From: Colletes latitarsis
Taxonomy: Eukaryota > Arthropoda > Insecta > Hymenoptera > Colletidae
Length of the DNA: 64,000 nt
NCBI RefSeq assembly: GCF_051014445.1
Contig: NC_135141.1
Span: 1,364,001-1,428,000, forward strand
Direction: 5' to 3'
The translations under genes and the position numbers were made by a program. The notes below the pieces were generated by a model. That model saw only the letters and a list, made by a program, of their open reading frames with translations. It was not told where the DNA came from and searched no databases. Below are positions 14,401 to 28,270 of this stretch, piece by piece (the stretch's first letter is position 1; every line of letters begins with the position of its first letter).

Positions 14401-14649
14401 TCAGGTTTAATTGACTGTTACCGTGTGGTGCCACATTACTATCTGATTCAAACCCGAGAAAACCACGGATCTGGCCAACAAGTATGCGAAGAAGGCAAAA
14501 TCATGAGCCAGATGCGGGCATAAGCCAGACCTAACCGGTTTTATCCTCTAAAATATTGATCGAAACCAGGTTTTATTGACTGTTACTGTGTGGTACCACA
14601 TTACTACGTGATTCAAATCCGAAAAAACCCAGGATCTGGCCAACAAGTA
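8382..14649. repeat. Higher-order repeat block, copy 2 (partner 1-5748)
   Basis: Second copy of the block at 1-5748. It contains an extra 528 bp (three monomers) around 12000-12530, including monomers with CCGAATTTATCC and a CTACTGTGTGG junction that resemble those near 17690-18120. The identity to copy 1 is very high over several kilobases, so the duplication is recent relative to the divergence between adjacent monomers. Confidence 0.85.
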
Positions 14650-15592
14650 TGCGAAGAAGGCAAAATCATGAGCCAGATGCGGGCATAACCCAGACCTAAC
14701 CCAGACCTAACCGGTTTTATCCTCTAAAATATTGATCGAAACCAGTTTTAATTGACTGTTTCAATGTGGTACAACATTACTACGTGATTCAAACCCGACA
14801 AAACCCAGGATCTGGCCAACAAGTATGCGAAGAAGGCAAAATCATGAGCCAGATGCGGGCATAAGCCAGACCTAACCCAGACCTAACCTGTTTTATCCTC
14901 TAAAATATTGATCGAAACCAGGTATTATTGACTGTTACTGTGTGGTACCACATTACTACGTGATTCAAATCCGATGAAACCCAGGATCTGGCCAACAAGT
15001 ATGCGAGGAAGGCAAAATCATGAGCCAGATGCGGGCATAACCCGGTCCTAACCCAGACCTAACCGGTTTTATCCTCTAAAATATTCATCGAAACCAGCTT
15101 TAGTTGACTGTTTCAATGTGGTACAACTTTACTACGTGTTTCAAACCCGATGAAACCCAGGATCTGGCCAACAAGTATGCAATGAAGGCAAGATCATGAG
15201 CCAGATGCTCGCATAACCCAGACCTAAACCAGACCTAACCGGTTTTATCCTCTAAAATATTGATCGAAACCAAGTTTAATGGACTGTTTCAGTGTGGTAC
15301 CACATTACTACGTGCCTCAAACCACAGAAAACCTAGGATCTGTCCAACAAGTATGCGGAAAAGGTAAAATCATGAGCCAGATGCGGGCATAACGCAGACC
15401 TAACCCAGACCTAACCGGTTTTATCTTCTAAAATGTGGATCGAAACCAGCTTTAATTGACTGTTTCAGTGTGGTACCACATTACTACGTGACTCAAACCC
15501 GAAAAAACCCAGGTTCTGGCCAACATGTATGCGAAGAAGGCAAAATCATGAGCCAGATGTGGGCATAAGCCAGACCTAACCCAGACCTAACC
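13621..15592. repeat. 2.1-kb duplication, copy 1
   Basis: The monomer series from ...GATGTGGGCATAACCCAAACC onward recurs with an offset of 2101 bp (12 monomers minus one 11-bp subunit). For example CATGTGCCAG is at 13985 and again at 16086, and the triple-subunit monomer is in both. The match ends where copy 1 continues CCGGTTTTAT and copy 2 CCGAATTTG. Confidence 0.85.
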
Positions 15593-15721
15593 GGTTTTAT
15601 CCTCTAAAATATTGATCGAAACCAGGTTTAATCGACTGTTTCAATGTGGGACAACATTACTACGTGATTCAAACCCGAAAAAACCCAGGATGTAGCCAAC
15701 AAGTATGCGAAGAAGGCAAAA

Positions 15722-17693
15722 TCATGAGCCAGATGTGGGCATAACCCAAACCTAACCCAGACCTAACCGGTTTTATCCTCTAAAATATTGATCGAAACCA
15801 GGTTTAATCGACTGTTTCAATGTGGGACATCATTACTACGTGATTCAAACCCGAAAAAACCCAGGATGTAGCCAACAAGTATGCGAAGAAGGCGAAATCA
15901 TGAGCCAGATGCGGGCATAACCCAGACCTAACCCAGACCTAACCCAGACCTAACCGGTGTCATCCTTTAAAATATTGATCGAAACCAAGCTTAGTGGACT
16001 GTTTCAGTGTGGTACCACATTACTACGTAACTCAAACACGAAAAAACCCAGGATCTGGCCAACAAGTATGCGAAGAAGGCAAAATCATGTGCCAGATGCG
16101 GGCATATGCCAGACCTAACCCAGACCTAACCGGTTTTATCCTCTAAAATATTGATCGAAACCAAGTTAAATGGACTGTTTCAGTGTGGTACCACATTACT
16201 ACGTGACTCAAACCACAGAAAACCTAGGATCTGGCCAACAAGGATGCGGAAAAGGTAAAATCATGAGCCAGATGCGGACATAACGCAGACCTAACCCAGA
16301 CCTAACCGGTTTTATCCTCCAAAATGTGGATCGAAACCGTCTTTAATTGACTGTTTCAGTGTGGTACCACATTACTACGTGAGTCAAACCCGAAAAAACC
16401 CAGGTTCTGGCCAACAAGTATGCGAAGAAGGCAAAATCATGAGCCAGATGTGGGCATGAGCCAGACCTAACCGGTTTTGTCCTCTAAAATATTGATCGAA
16501 TTCAGGTTTAATTGACTGTTACCGTGTGGTGCCACATTACTATCTGATTCAAACCCGAGAAAACCACGGATCTGGCCAACAAGTATGCGAAGAAGGCAAA
16601 ATCATGAGCCAGATGCGGGCATAAGCCAGACCTAACCGGTTTTATCCTCTAAAATATTGATCGAAACCAGGTTTTATTGACTGTTACTGTGTGGTACCAC
16701 ATTACTACGTGATTCAAATCCGAAAAAACCCAGGATCTGGCCAACAAGTATGCGAAGAAGGCAAAATCATGAGCCAGATGCGGGCATAACCCAGACCTAA
16801 CCCAGACCTAACCGGTTTTATCCTCTAAAATATTGATCGAAACCAGTTTTAATTGACTGTTTCAATGTGGTACAACATTACTACGTGATTCAAACCCGAC
16901 AAAACCCAGGATCTGGCCAACAAGTATGCGAAGAAGGCAAAATCATGAGCCAGATGCGGGCATAAGCCAGACCTAACCCAGACCTAACCTGTTTTATCCT
17001 CTAAAATATTGATCGAAACCAGGTATTATTGACTGTTACTGTGTGGTACCACATTACTACGTGATTCAAATCCGATGAAACCCAGGATCTGGCCAACAAG
17101 TATGCGAGGAAGGCAAAATCATGAGCCAGATGCGGGCATAACCCGGTCCTAACCCAGACCTAACCGGTTTTATCCTCTAAAATATTCATCGAAACCAGCT
17201 TTAGTTGACTGTTTCAATGTGGTACAACTTTACTACGTGTTTCAAACCCGATGAAACCCAGGATCTGGCCAACAAGTATGCAATGAAGGCAAGATCATGA
17301 GCCAGATGCTCGCATAACCCAGACCTAAACCAGACCTAACCGGTTTTATCCTCTAAAATATTGATCGAAACCAAGTTTAATGGACTGTTTCAGTGTGGTA
17401 CCACATTACTACGTGCCTCAAACCACAGAAAACCTAGGATCTGTCCAACAAGTATGCGGAAAAGGTAAAATCATGAGCCAGATGCGGGCATAACGCAGAC
17501 CTAACCCAGACCTAACCGGTTTTATCTTCTAAAATGTGGATCGAAACCAGCTTTAATTGACTGTTTCAGTGTGGTACCACATTACTACGTGACTCAAACC
17601 CGAAAAAACCCAGGTTCTGGCCAACATGTATGCGAAGAAGGCAAAATCATGAGCCAGATGTGGGCATAAGCCAGACCTAACCCAGACCTAACC
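15722..17693. repeat. 2.1-kb duplication, copy 2
   Basis: Partner of 13621-15592 at an offset of 2101 bp. Few differences are visible, for example TTTATCATCT at 13671 versus TTTATCCTCT in this copy. It lies directly upstream of the 10.4-kb repeat. Confidence 0.85.
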
Positions 17694-20689
17694 GAATTTG
17701 TCCTCTAAAATATTGATCGAAACCAGGTTTTATTGACTGCTACTGTGTGGTACCACATTAGTACGTGATTCAAACCCGAAAAAACACAGGATCTGGCCAA
17801 CAAGTATGCGAAGAAGGCATAATCATGAGCCAGATGCGGGTATAAGCCAGACCTAACCCAGACCTAACCGGTTTTATCGTCTAAAATATTCATCGAAACC
17901 AGCTTTAATTGACTGTTTCAATGTGGTACAACATTACTACGTGTTTCAAACCCGATGAAACCCAGGATCTGGCCAACAAGTATGCAATGAAGGCAAGATC
18001 ATGAGCCAGATGCGCGCATAACCCAGACCTAAACCAGACCTAACCGGTGTCATCCTGTAAAATATTGACCGAAACCAAGTTTAATGGACTGTTTCAGTGT
18101 GGTACCACATTACTACGTGACCCAAACCCGAAAAAACCCAGGTTCTGGCCAACAAGTATGCGAAGAAGTCAAAATCATGAGCCAGATGCGGGCATAACCC
18201 AGACCCAACCCAGACCTAACCGGTGTCATCCTTTAAATTATTGATCGAAACCAAGTTTAATGGACTGTTTCAGTGTGGTACCACATTACTACATGACTCA
18301 AACCCGAAAAAACCCAGGATCTGGCCAACATGTATGCGAAGAAGGCAAAATCATGAGCCAGATGCGGGCATAACCCAGACCTCACCCAGACATTACCGGA
18401 TTTATCCTCTAAAATATTGGTCGAAACCAGGTTTTATTGACTGTTACTGTGTGGTACCACATTACTACGTGATTCAAATCCGACAAAACCCAGGATCTGG
18501 CCAACAAGTATGCAAAGAAGGCAAAATCAAGAGCCAGATGTGGGCATAACCCAGACCTAACCCAGACCTAACCGGTTTTATCCTCTAAAATATTGATCGA
18601 AGCCAGGTTTAATCGACTGTTTCAATGTGGGACAACATTACTACGTGATTCAAACCCGATGAAACCCAGGATCTGGCCAACAAGTATGCAATGAAGGCAA
18701 GATCATGAGCCAGATGTGGGCATAAGCCAGACCTAACCCAGACCTAACCGAATTTGTCCTCTAAAATATTGATCGAAACCAGGTTTTATTGACTGCTACT
18801 GTGTGGTACCACATTAGTACGTGATTCAAACCCGAAAAAATACAGGATCTGGCCAACAAGTATGCGAAGAAGGCATAATCATGAGCCAGATGCGGGCATA
18901 ACCCAGACCCAACCCAGACCTAACCGGTGTCATCCTTTAAATTATTGATCGAAACCAGGTTTAATCGACTGTTTCAATGTAGGACAACATTACTACGTGA
19001 TTCAAACCCGATGAAACCCAGGATCTGGCCAACAAGTATGCAATGAAGGCAAGATCATGAGCCAGATGCGCGCATAACCCAGACCTAAACCAGACCTAAC
19101 CGGTGTCATCCTGTAAAATATTGACCGAAACCAAGTTTAATGGACTGTTTCAGTGTGGTACCACATTACTACGTGACCCAAACCCGAAAAAACCCAGGAT
19201 CTGGCCAACATGTATGCGAAGAAGGCAAAATCATGAGCCAGATGCGGGCATAACCCAGACCTCGCCCAGACATTACCGGTTTTATCCTCTAAAATATTGG
19301 TCGAAACCAGGTTTTATTGACTGTTACTGTGTGGTACCACATTACTACGTGATTCAAATCCGACAAAACCCAGGATCTGGCCAACAAGTATGCAAAGAAG
19401 GCAAAATCAAGAGCCAGATGTGGGCATAACCCAGACCTAACCCAGACCTAACCGGTTTTATCCTCTAAAATATTGATCGAAGCCAGGTTTAATCGACTGT
19501 TTCAATGTGGGACAACATTACTACGTGATTCAAACCCGAAAAAACCCAGGATGTAGCCAACAAGTATGCGAAGAAGGCAAAATCATGAGCCAGATGCGGG
19601 CATAACCCAGACCTAACCGGTTTTGTCCTCTAAAATATTGATCGAATTCAGGTTTAATTGACTGTTACCGTGTGGTGCCACATTACTATCTGATTCAAAC
19701 CCGAGAAAACCACGGATCTGGCCAACAAGTATGCGAAGAAGGCAAAATCATGAGCCAGATGCGGGCATAAGCCAGACCTAACCGGTTTTATCCTCCAAAA
19801 TATTGATCGAAACCAGGTTTTATTGACTGTTACTGTGTGGTACCACATTACTACGTGATTCAAATCCGAAAAAACCCAGGATCTGGCCAACAAGTATGCG
19901 AAGAAGGCAAAATCATGAGCCAGATGCGGGCATAACCCAGACCTAACCCAGACCTAACCGGTTTTATCCTCTAAAATATTGATCGAAACCAGTTTTAATT
20001 GACTGTTTCAATGTGGTACAACATTACTACGTGATTCAAACCCGAGAAAACCCAGGATCTGGCCAACAAGTATGCGAAGAAGGCAAAATCATGAGCCAGA
20101 TGCGGGCATAAGCCAGACCTAACCCAGACCTAACCGGTTTTATCCTCTAAAATATTGATCGAAACCAGCTTTAGTTGACTGTTTCAGTGTGGTACCACAT
20201 TACTACGTGACTCAAACCCGAAAAAAACCAGGATGTAGCCAACAAGTATGCGAAGAAGGCAAAATCATGAGCCAGATGCGGGCATAACCCAGACCTAACC
20301 CAGACCTAACCGGTTTTATCCTCTAAAATATTGATCGAAACCATGTTTAGTCGACTGTTTCAATGTGGGACAACATTACTACATGACTCAAACACGAAAA
20401 AACACAGGATATGGCCAACAAGTATGCGAAGAAGGCAAAATCATGAGCCAGATGCGGGCATAATGCAGACCTAACCCAGACCTAACCGGTTTTATCCTGT
20501 AAAATGTGGATCGAAACCAGCTTTAGTTGACTGTTTCAGTGTGGTACCACATTACTACGTGACTCAAACCCGAAAAAAACCGGGTTCTGGCAAACAAATA
20601 TGCGAAGAAGGCAAAATCATGAGCCAGATGTGGGCATAACCCAGACCTAACCGGTTTTATCCTCAAAAATATTGATCGAAACCATGTTT

Positions 20690-23600
20690 AATCGACTGTT
20701 TCAATGTGGGACAACATTACTACGTGATTCAAACCCGAAAAAACCCAGGATGTAGCCAACAAGTATGCGAAGAAGGCAAAATCGTGAGCCAGATGCGGGC
20801 ATAACCCAGACCTAACCCAGACCTAACCGGTGTCATCCTTTAAAATATTGATCGAAACCAAGTTTAATGGACTGTTTCAGTGTGGTACCACATTACTACA
20901 TGACTCAAACACGAAAAAACCCAGGATCTGGCCAACAAGTATGCGAAGAAGGCAAAATCATGAGCCAGATGCGGGCATAACCCAGACCTAACCGGTTTTG
21001 TCCTCTAAAATATTGATTGAATTCAGGTTTAATTGACTGTTACCGTGTGGTGCCACATTACTATCTGATTCAAACCCGAGAAAACCACGGATCTGGCCAA
21101 CAAGTATGCGAAGAAGGCAAAATCATGAGCCAGATGCGGGCATAACCCAGACCTAACCCAGACATTACCGGTTTTATCCTCTAAAATATTGGTCGAAACC
21201 AGGTTTTATTAACTGTTACTGTGTGATACCACATTACTACGTGATTCAAATCCGAAAAAACCCAGGATCTGGCCAACAAGTATGCAAAGAAGGCAAAATC
21301 GTGAGCCAGATGCGGGCATAACGCAGACCTAACCCAGACCTAACCGGTTTTATCCTGTAAAATGTGGATCGAAACCAGCTTTAGTTGACTGTTTCAGTGT
21401 GGTACCACATTACTACGTGACTCAAACCCGAAAAAAACCGGGTTCTGGCAAACAAATATGCGAAGAAGGCAAAATCATGAGCCAGATGTGGGCATAACCC
21501 AGACCTAACCCAGACCTAACCGGTTTTATCCTCAAAAATATTGATCGAAACCATGTTTAATCGACTGTTTCAATGTGGGACAACATTACTACGTGATTCA
21601 AACCCGAAAAAACCCAGGATGTAGCCAACAAGTATGCGAAGAAGGCAAAATCGTGAGCCAGATGCGGGCATAACGCAGACCTAACCCAGACCTAACCGGT
21701 TTTATCCTGTAAAATGTGGATCGAAACCAGCTTTAGTTGACTGTTTCAGTGTGGTACCACATTACTACGTGACTCAAACCCGGAAAAAACCGGGTTCTGG
21801 CAAACAAATATGCGAAGAAGGCAAAATCATGAGCCAGATGTGGGCATAACCCAGACCTAACCCAGACCTAACCGGTTTTATCCTCAAAAATATTGATCGA
21901 AACCATGTTTAATGGACTGTTTCAGTGTGGTACCACATTACTACGTGACTCAAACCACAGAAAACATAGGATCTGGCCAACAAGAATGCGGAAAAGGTAA
22001 AATCATGAGCCAGATGCGGGCATAACGCAGACCTAACCCAGACCTAACCGGTTTTATCCTCCAAAATGTGGATCGAAACCGTCTTTAATTGTCTGTTTCA
22101 GTGTGGTACCACATTACTACGTGAGTCAAACCCGAAAAAACCCAGGTTCTGGCCAACAAGTATGCGAAGAAGGCAAAATCATGAGCCAGATGTGGGCATA
22201 AGCCAGACCTAACCGGTTTTGTCCTCTAAAATATTGATCGAATTCAGGTTTAATTGACTGTTACCGTGAGGTGCCACATTACTATCTGATTCAAACCCGA
22301 GAAAACCACGGATCTGGCCAACAAGTATGCGAAGAAGGCAAAATCATGGCCAGATGCGGGCATAAGCCAGACCTAACCGGTTTTATCCTCTAAAATATTG
22401 ATCGAAACCAGGTTTTATTGACTGTTACTGTGTGGTACAACATTACTACGTGATTCAAACCCGAGATAACCCAGGATCTGGCCAACAAGTATGCGAAGAA
22501 GGCAAAATCATGAGCCAGATGCGGGCATAAGCCAGACCTAACCCAGACCTAACCGGTTTTATCCTCTAAAATATTGATCGAAACCAGGTTTTATTGACTG
22601 TTACTGTGTGGTACCACATTACTACGTGATTCAAATACGTGATTCAAATCCGAAAAAACCCAGGATCTGGCCAACAAGTAAGCAAGGAAGGCAAAATCAT
22701 GAGCCAGATGTGGGCATAAGCCAGACCTAACCCAGACCTAACCGATTTTATCCTCTAAAATATTGATCGAAACCAGGTTTTATTGACTGCTACTGTGTGG
22801 TACCACATTACTACGTGACCCAAACCCGAAAAAAACCCAGGTTCTGGCCAACAAGTATGCAAAGAAGGCAAAATCATGAGCCAGATGCGCGCATAACCCA
22901 GACCTAAACCAGACCTAACCGGTGTCATCCTCTAAAATATTGATCGAAACCAAGTTTAATGGACTGTTTCAGTGTGGTACCACATTACTACGTGACTCAA
23001 ACCACAGAAAACCTAGGATCTGGCCAACAAGAATGTGGAAAATGTAAAATCATGAGCCAGATGCGGGCATAACGCAGACCTAACCCAGACCTAACTGGTT
23101 TTATTCTCTAAAATGTGGATCGAAACCAGCTTTAATTGACTGTTTCAGTGTGGTACCACATTACTACGTGACCCAAACCCGAAAAAAACCAGGATATGGC
23201 CAAGAAGTATGCGAAGAAGGCAAAATCATGAGCCAGATGCGCGCATAACCCAGACCTAACCGGTTTTGTCCTGTAAAATATTGATCGACTTCAGGTTTAA
23301 TTGACTGTTACCGTGTGGTGCCACATCACTATCTGATTCAAACCCGAGAAAACCACGGATCTGGCCAACAAGTATGCGAAGAAGGCAAAATCATGAGCCA
23401 GATGCGAGCATAAGCCAGACCTAACCCAGACATTACCGGTTTTATCCTCTAAAATATTGGTCGAAACCAGGTTTTATTAACTGTTACTGTGTGATACCAC
23501 ATTACTACGTGATTCAAATCCGAAAAAACCCAGGATCTGGCCAACAAGTATGCGAAGAAGGCAAAATCATGAGCCAGATGCGGGCATAAGCCAGACCTAA

Positions 23601-26600
23601 CCCAGACCTAACCGGTTTTATCCTCTAAAATATTGATCGAAACCAGGTTTTATTGACTGTTACTGTGTGGTGCCACATTACTATCTGATTCAAACCCGAG
23701 AAAACCACGGATCTGGCCAATAAGTATGCAAAGAAGGCAAAATCATGAGCCAGATGCGGGCATAACCCAGACCTAACCCAGACCTAAGCGTTGTCATCCT
23801 CTAAAATATTGATCGAAACCAAGTTTAATGGACTGTTTCAGTGTGGTACCACATTACTACGTGATTCAAACCCGAGAAAACCCAGGATCTGGCCAACAAG
23901 TATGCGAAGAAGGCAAAATCATGAGCCAGATGCGGGCATAAGCCAGACCTAACCCAGACCTAACCGGTTTTATCCTCTAAAATATTGATCGAAACCAGGT
24001 TTTATTGACTGTTACTGTGTGGTGCCACATTACTATCTGATTCAAACCCGAGAAAACCACGGATCTGGCCAATAAGTATGCGAAGAAGGCAAAATCATGA
24101 GCCAGATGCAGGCATAAGCCAGACCTAACCAGTTTTATCCTCTAATATATTGGTCGAAACCAGGTTTAATCGACTGTTTCAATGTGGGACAACATTACTA
24201 CGTGATTCAAACCCGAAAAAACCCAGGACGTAGCCAAAAAGTATGCGAAGAAGGCAAAATCATGAGCCAGATGCGGGCATAACCCAGACCTAACCCAGAC
24301 CTAACCGGTGTCATCCTTTAAAATATTGATCGAAACCAAGTTTAATGGACTGTTTCAGTGTGGTACCACATTACAACATGACTCAAACACGAAAAAACCC
24401 AGGATCTGGCCAACAAGTATGCGAAGAAGGCAAAATCATGAGCCAGATGCGGGCATAACCCAGACCTAACCGGTTTTGTCCTCTAAAATATTGATTGAAT
24501 TCAGGTTTAATTGACTGTTACCGTGTGGTGCCACATTACTATCTGATTCAAACCCGAGAAAACCACGGATCTGGCCAACAAGTATGCGATGAAGGCAAAA
24601 TCATGAGCCAGATGCGGGCATAACCCAGACCTAACCCAGACATTACCGGTTTTATCCTCTAAAATATTGGTCGAAACCAGGTTTTATTAACTGTTACTGT
24701 GTGATACCACATTACTACGTGATTCAAATCCGAAAAAACCCAGGATCTGGCCAACAAGTATGCAAAGAAGGCAAAATCGTGAGCCAGATGCGGGCATAAC
24801 GCAGACCTAACCCAGACCTAACCGGTTTTATCCTGTAAAATGTGGATCGAAACCAGCTTTAGTTGACTGTTTCAGTGTGGTACCACATTACTACGTGACT
24901 CAAACCCGAAAAAAACCGGGTTCTGGCAAACAAATATGCGAAGAAGGCAAAATCATGAGCCAGATGTGGGCATAACCCAGACCTAACCCAGACCTAACCG
25001 GTTTTATCCTCAAAAATATTGATCGAAACCATGTTTAATCGACTGTTTCAATGTGGGACAACATTACTACGTGATTCAAACCCGAAAAAACCCAGGATGT
25101 AGCCAACAAGTATGCGAAGAAGGCAAAATCGTGAGCCAGATGCGGGCATAACGCAGACCTAACCCAGACCTAACCGGTTTTATCCTGTAAAATGTGGATC
25201 GAAACCAGCTTTAGTTGACTGTTTCAGTGTGGTACCACATTACTACGTGACTCAAACCCGAAAAAAACCGGGTTCTGGCAAACAAATATGCGAAGAAGGC
25301 AAAATCATGAGCCAGATGTGGGCATAACCCAGACCTAACCCAGACCTAACCGGTTTTATCCTCAAAAATATTGATCGAAACCATGTTTAATGGACTGTTT
25401 CAGTGTGGTACCACATTACTACGTGACTCAAACCACAGAAAACATAGGATCTGGCCAACAAGAATGCGGAAAAGGTAAAATCATGAGCCAGATGCGGGCA
25501 TAACGCAGACCTAACCCAGACCTAACCGGTTTTATCCTCCAAAATGTGGATCGAAACCGTCTTTAATTGTCTGTTTCAGTGTGGTACCACATTACTACGT
25601 GAGTCAAACCCGAAAAAACCCAGGTTCTGGCCAACAAGTATGCGAAGAAGGCAAAATCATGAGCCAGATGTGGGCATAAGCCAGACCTAACCGGTTTTGT
25701 CCTCTAAAATATTGATCGAATTCAGGTTTAATTGACTGTTACCGTGAGGTGCCACATTACTATCTGATTCAAACCCGAGAAAACCACGGATCTGGCCAAC
25801 AAGTATGCGAAGAAGGCAAAATCATGGCCAGATGCGGGCATAAGCCAGACCTAACCGGTTTTATCCTCTAAAATATTGATCGAAACCAGGTTTTATTGAC
25901 TGTTACTGTGTGGTACAACATTACTACGTGATTCAAACCCGAGATAACCCAGGATCTGGCCAACAAGTATGCGAAGAAGGCAAAATCATGAGCCAGATGC
26001 GGGCATAAGCCAGACCTAACCCAGACCTAACCGGTTTTATCCTCTAAAATATTGATCGAAACCAGGTTTTATTGACTGTTACTGTGTGGTACCACATTAC
26101 TACGTGATTCAAATACGTGATTCAAATCCGAAAAAACCCAGGATCTGGCCAACAAGTAAGCAAGGAAGGCAAAATCATGAGCCAGATGTGGGCATAAGCC
26201 AGACCTAACCCAGACCTAACCGATTTTATCCTCTAAAATATTGATCGAAACCAGGTTTTATTGACTGCTACTGTGTGGTACCACATTACTACGTGACTCA
26301 AACCACAGAAAACCTAGGATCTGGCCAACAAGAATGTGGAAAATGTAAAATCATGAGCCAGATGCGGGCATAACGCAGACCTAACCCAGACCTAACTGGT
26401 TTTATTCTCTAAAATGTGGATCGGAACCAGCTTTAATTGACTGTTTCAGTGTGGTACCACATTACTACGTGACCCAAACCCGAAAAAAACCAGGATATGG
26501 CCAAGAAGTATGCGAAGAAGGCAAAATCATGAGCCAGATGCGCGCATAACCCAGACCTAACCGGTTTTGTCCTGTAAAATATTGATCGACTTCAGGTTTA

Positions 26601-27590
26601 ATTGACTGTTACCGTGTGGTGCCACATCACTATCTGATTCAAACCCGAGAAAACCACGGATCTGGCCAACAAGTATGCGAAGAAGGCAAAATCATGAGCC
26701 AGATGCGAGCATAAGCCAGACCTAACCAGTTTTATCCTCTAAAATATTGATCGAAACCAGGTTTTATTGACTGCTACTGTGTGGTACCACATTACTACGT
26801 GATTCAAATCCGAAAAAACCCAGGATCTGGCCAATAAGTATGCAAAGAAGGCAAAATCATGAGCCAGATGCGGGCATAACCCAGACCTAACCCAGACCTA
26901 AGCGTTGTCATCCTCTAAAATATTGATCGAAACCAAGTTTAATGGACTGTTTCAGTGTGGTACCACATTACTACGTGATTCAAACCCGAGAAAACCCAGG
27001 ATCTGGCCAACAAGTATGCGAAGAAGGCAAAATCATGAGCCAGATGCGGGCATAAGCCAGACCTAACCCAGACCTAACCGGTTTTATCCTCTAAAATATT
27101 GATCGAAACCAGGTTTTATTGACTGTTACTGTGTGGTGCCACATTACTATCTGATTCAAACCCGAGAAAACCACGGATCTGGCCAATAAGTATGCGAAGA
27201 AGGCAAAATCATGAGCCAGATGCAGGCATAAGCCAGACCTAACCAGTTTTATCCTCTAAAATATTGATCGAAACCAGGTTTTATTGACTGTTACTGTGTG
27301 GTACCACATTACTACGTGATTCAAATCCGAAAAAACCCAGGATCTGGCCAACAAGTATGCAAAGAAGGCAAAATCATGAGCCGGATGCGGGCATAACCCA
27401 GACCTAACCCAGACCTAACCGGTTTTACCCTCTAAAATATTGATCGAAACCAGGTTTAATCGACTGTTTCAATGTGGGACAACATTACTACGTGATTCAA
27501 ACCCGAAAAAACCCAGGACGTAGCCAAAAAGTATGCGAAGAAGGCAAAATCATGAGCCAGATGCGGGCATAACCCAGACCTAACCGGTTT
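20690..27590. repeat. Nested ~3.1-3.5 kb duplication inside copy A
   Basis: About 20690-24170 recurs at about 24168-27590. The offset starts at 3478 bp (21301 to 24779), drops to 3301 after one monomer is lost, and to 3114 after another 187 bp are lost. Shared markers include the 13-bp tandem duplication, the ATCATGGCCAG two-base deletion (22346 and 25824) and the GTGAGGTGCCAC variant. The equivalent pair in copy B lies 10,410 bp downstream. Confidence 0.8.
22623..22648. repeat. 13-bp tandem duplication inside one monomer (marker variant)
   Basis: TACGTGATTCAAA is present twice in a row, lengthening this monomer by 13 bp. The same event is seen near 26101, 33033 and 36511, and with one substitution (GATGCAAATCC) near 43654. 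A single origin followed by block duplication explains all five. Confidence 0.85.
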
Positions 27591-27960
27591 TGTCCTCTAA
27601 AATATTGATCGAATTCAGGTTTAATTGACTGTTACTGTGTGGTACCACATTACTACGTGATTAAAATCCGAAAAAAACCCAGGATCTGGCCAACAAGTAT
27701 GCAAAGAAGGCAAAATCATGAGCCGGATGCGGGCATAACCCAGACCTAACCCAGACCTAACCGGTTTTATCCTCTAAAATATTGATCGAAACCAGGTTTA
27801 ATCGACTGTTTCAATGTGGGACAACATTACTACGTGATTCAAACCCGAAAAAACCCAGGATGTAGCCAACAAGTATGCGAAGAAGGCAAAATCATGAGCC
27901 AGATGCGGGCATAACCCAGTCCTAACCGGTTTTGTCCTCTAAAATATTGATCGAATTCAG

Positions 27961-28270
27961 GTTTAATTGACTGTTTCGTTGTGGTACTGCGTTACTACGC
28001 CATTCAAACAGGGTAAAACCCAGGTTCTGGCCAACAAGTATGCGATGAAGGCAGAATCATGAGCGAGACGCGGGCATAACCCAGACCTAACCCAGACCTA
28101 ACCGGTGTTATCGTCCAAAATATTGATCGAAACCAAATTTAATGGATTGTTTCTGTGTGGTACCACATTACTACGTGATTCAAAACCGAAAAAACCCGGG
28201 ATCAGGCCAACAAGTATGCGAAGAAGGCAAAATCATGTGCGAGATGCAGGCATAACCCAGACCTAACGCA
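27961..28270. repeat. Divergent monomer subfamily at the end of the 10.4-kb unit
   Basis: These monomers differ from the rest at many positions: TTTCGTTGTGG, ACTGCGTTACTACGCC, AAACAGGGTAAAACC, GCGATGAAGGCAGAATC and GAGCGAGACGCGGGC. The same subfamily closes copy B (38371-38680) and appears in the right flank (about 60835-61180). It may be an older or less homogenised lineage of the satellite. Confidence 0.75.

Larger units (their letters stand above)
17861..28270. repeat. 10,410-bp higher-order unit, copy A
   Basis: This 10.4-kb run of about 59 monomers is followed directly by a second copy at a constant offset of 10,410 bp. In the lines compared by eye only two substitutions were noticed: 23378 (G; A at 33788) and 24153 (G; A at 34563). 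The unit begins with monomers of the CATCGAAACCAGC type and ends with the divergent monomers at 27961-28270 (GGTACTGCGTTACTACGCC type). It carries a nested ~3.1-3.5 kb duplication. The near identity means either a very recent unequal exchange or an assembly duplication. Confidence 0.9.

Noticed and set aside
18047..19429. Plus-strand 65-108 aa open frames (MSSCKILTETKF type), exactly repeated at 28457-29839
   Set aside because: The exact repetition reflects the 10,410-bp duplication of satellite DNA. Their apparent starts are not ATG in the sequence and no codon structure or homology is visible.
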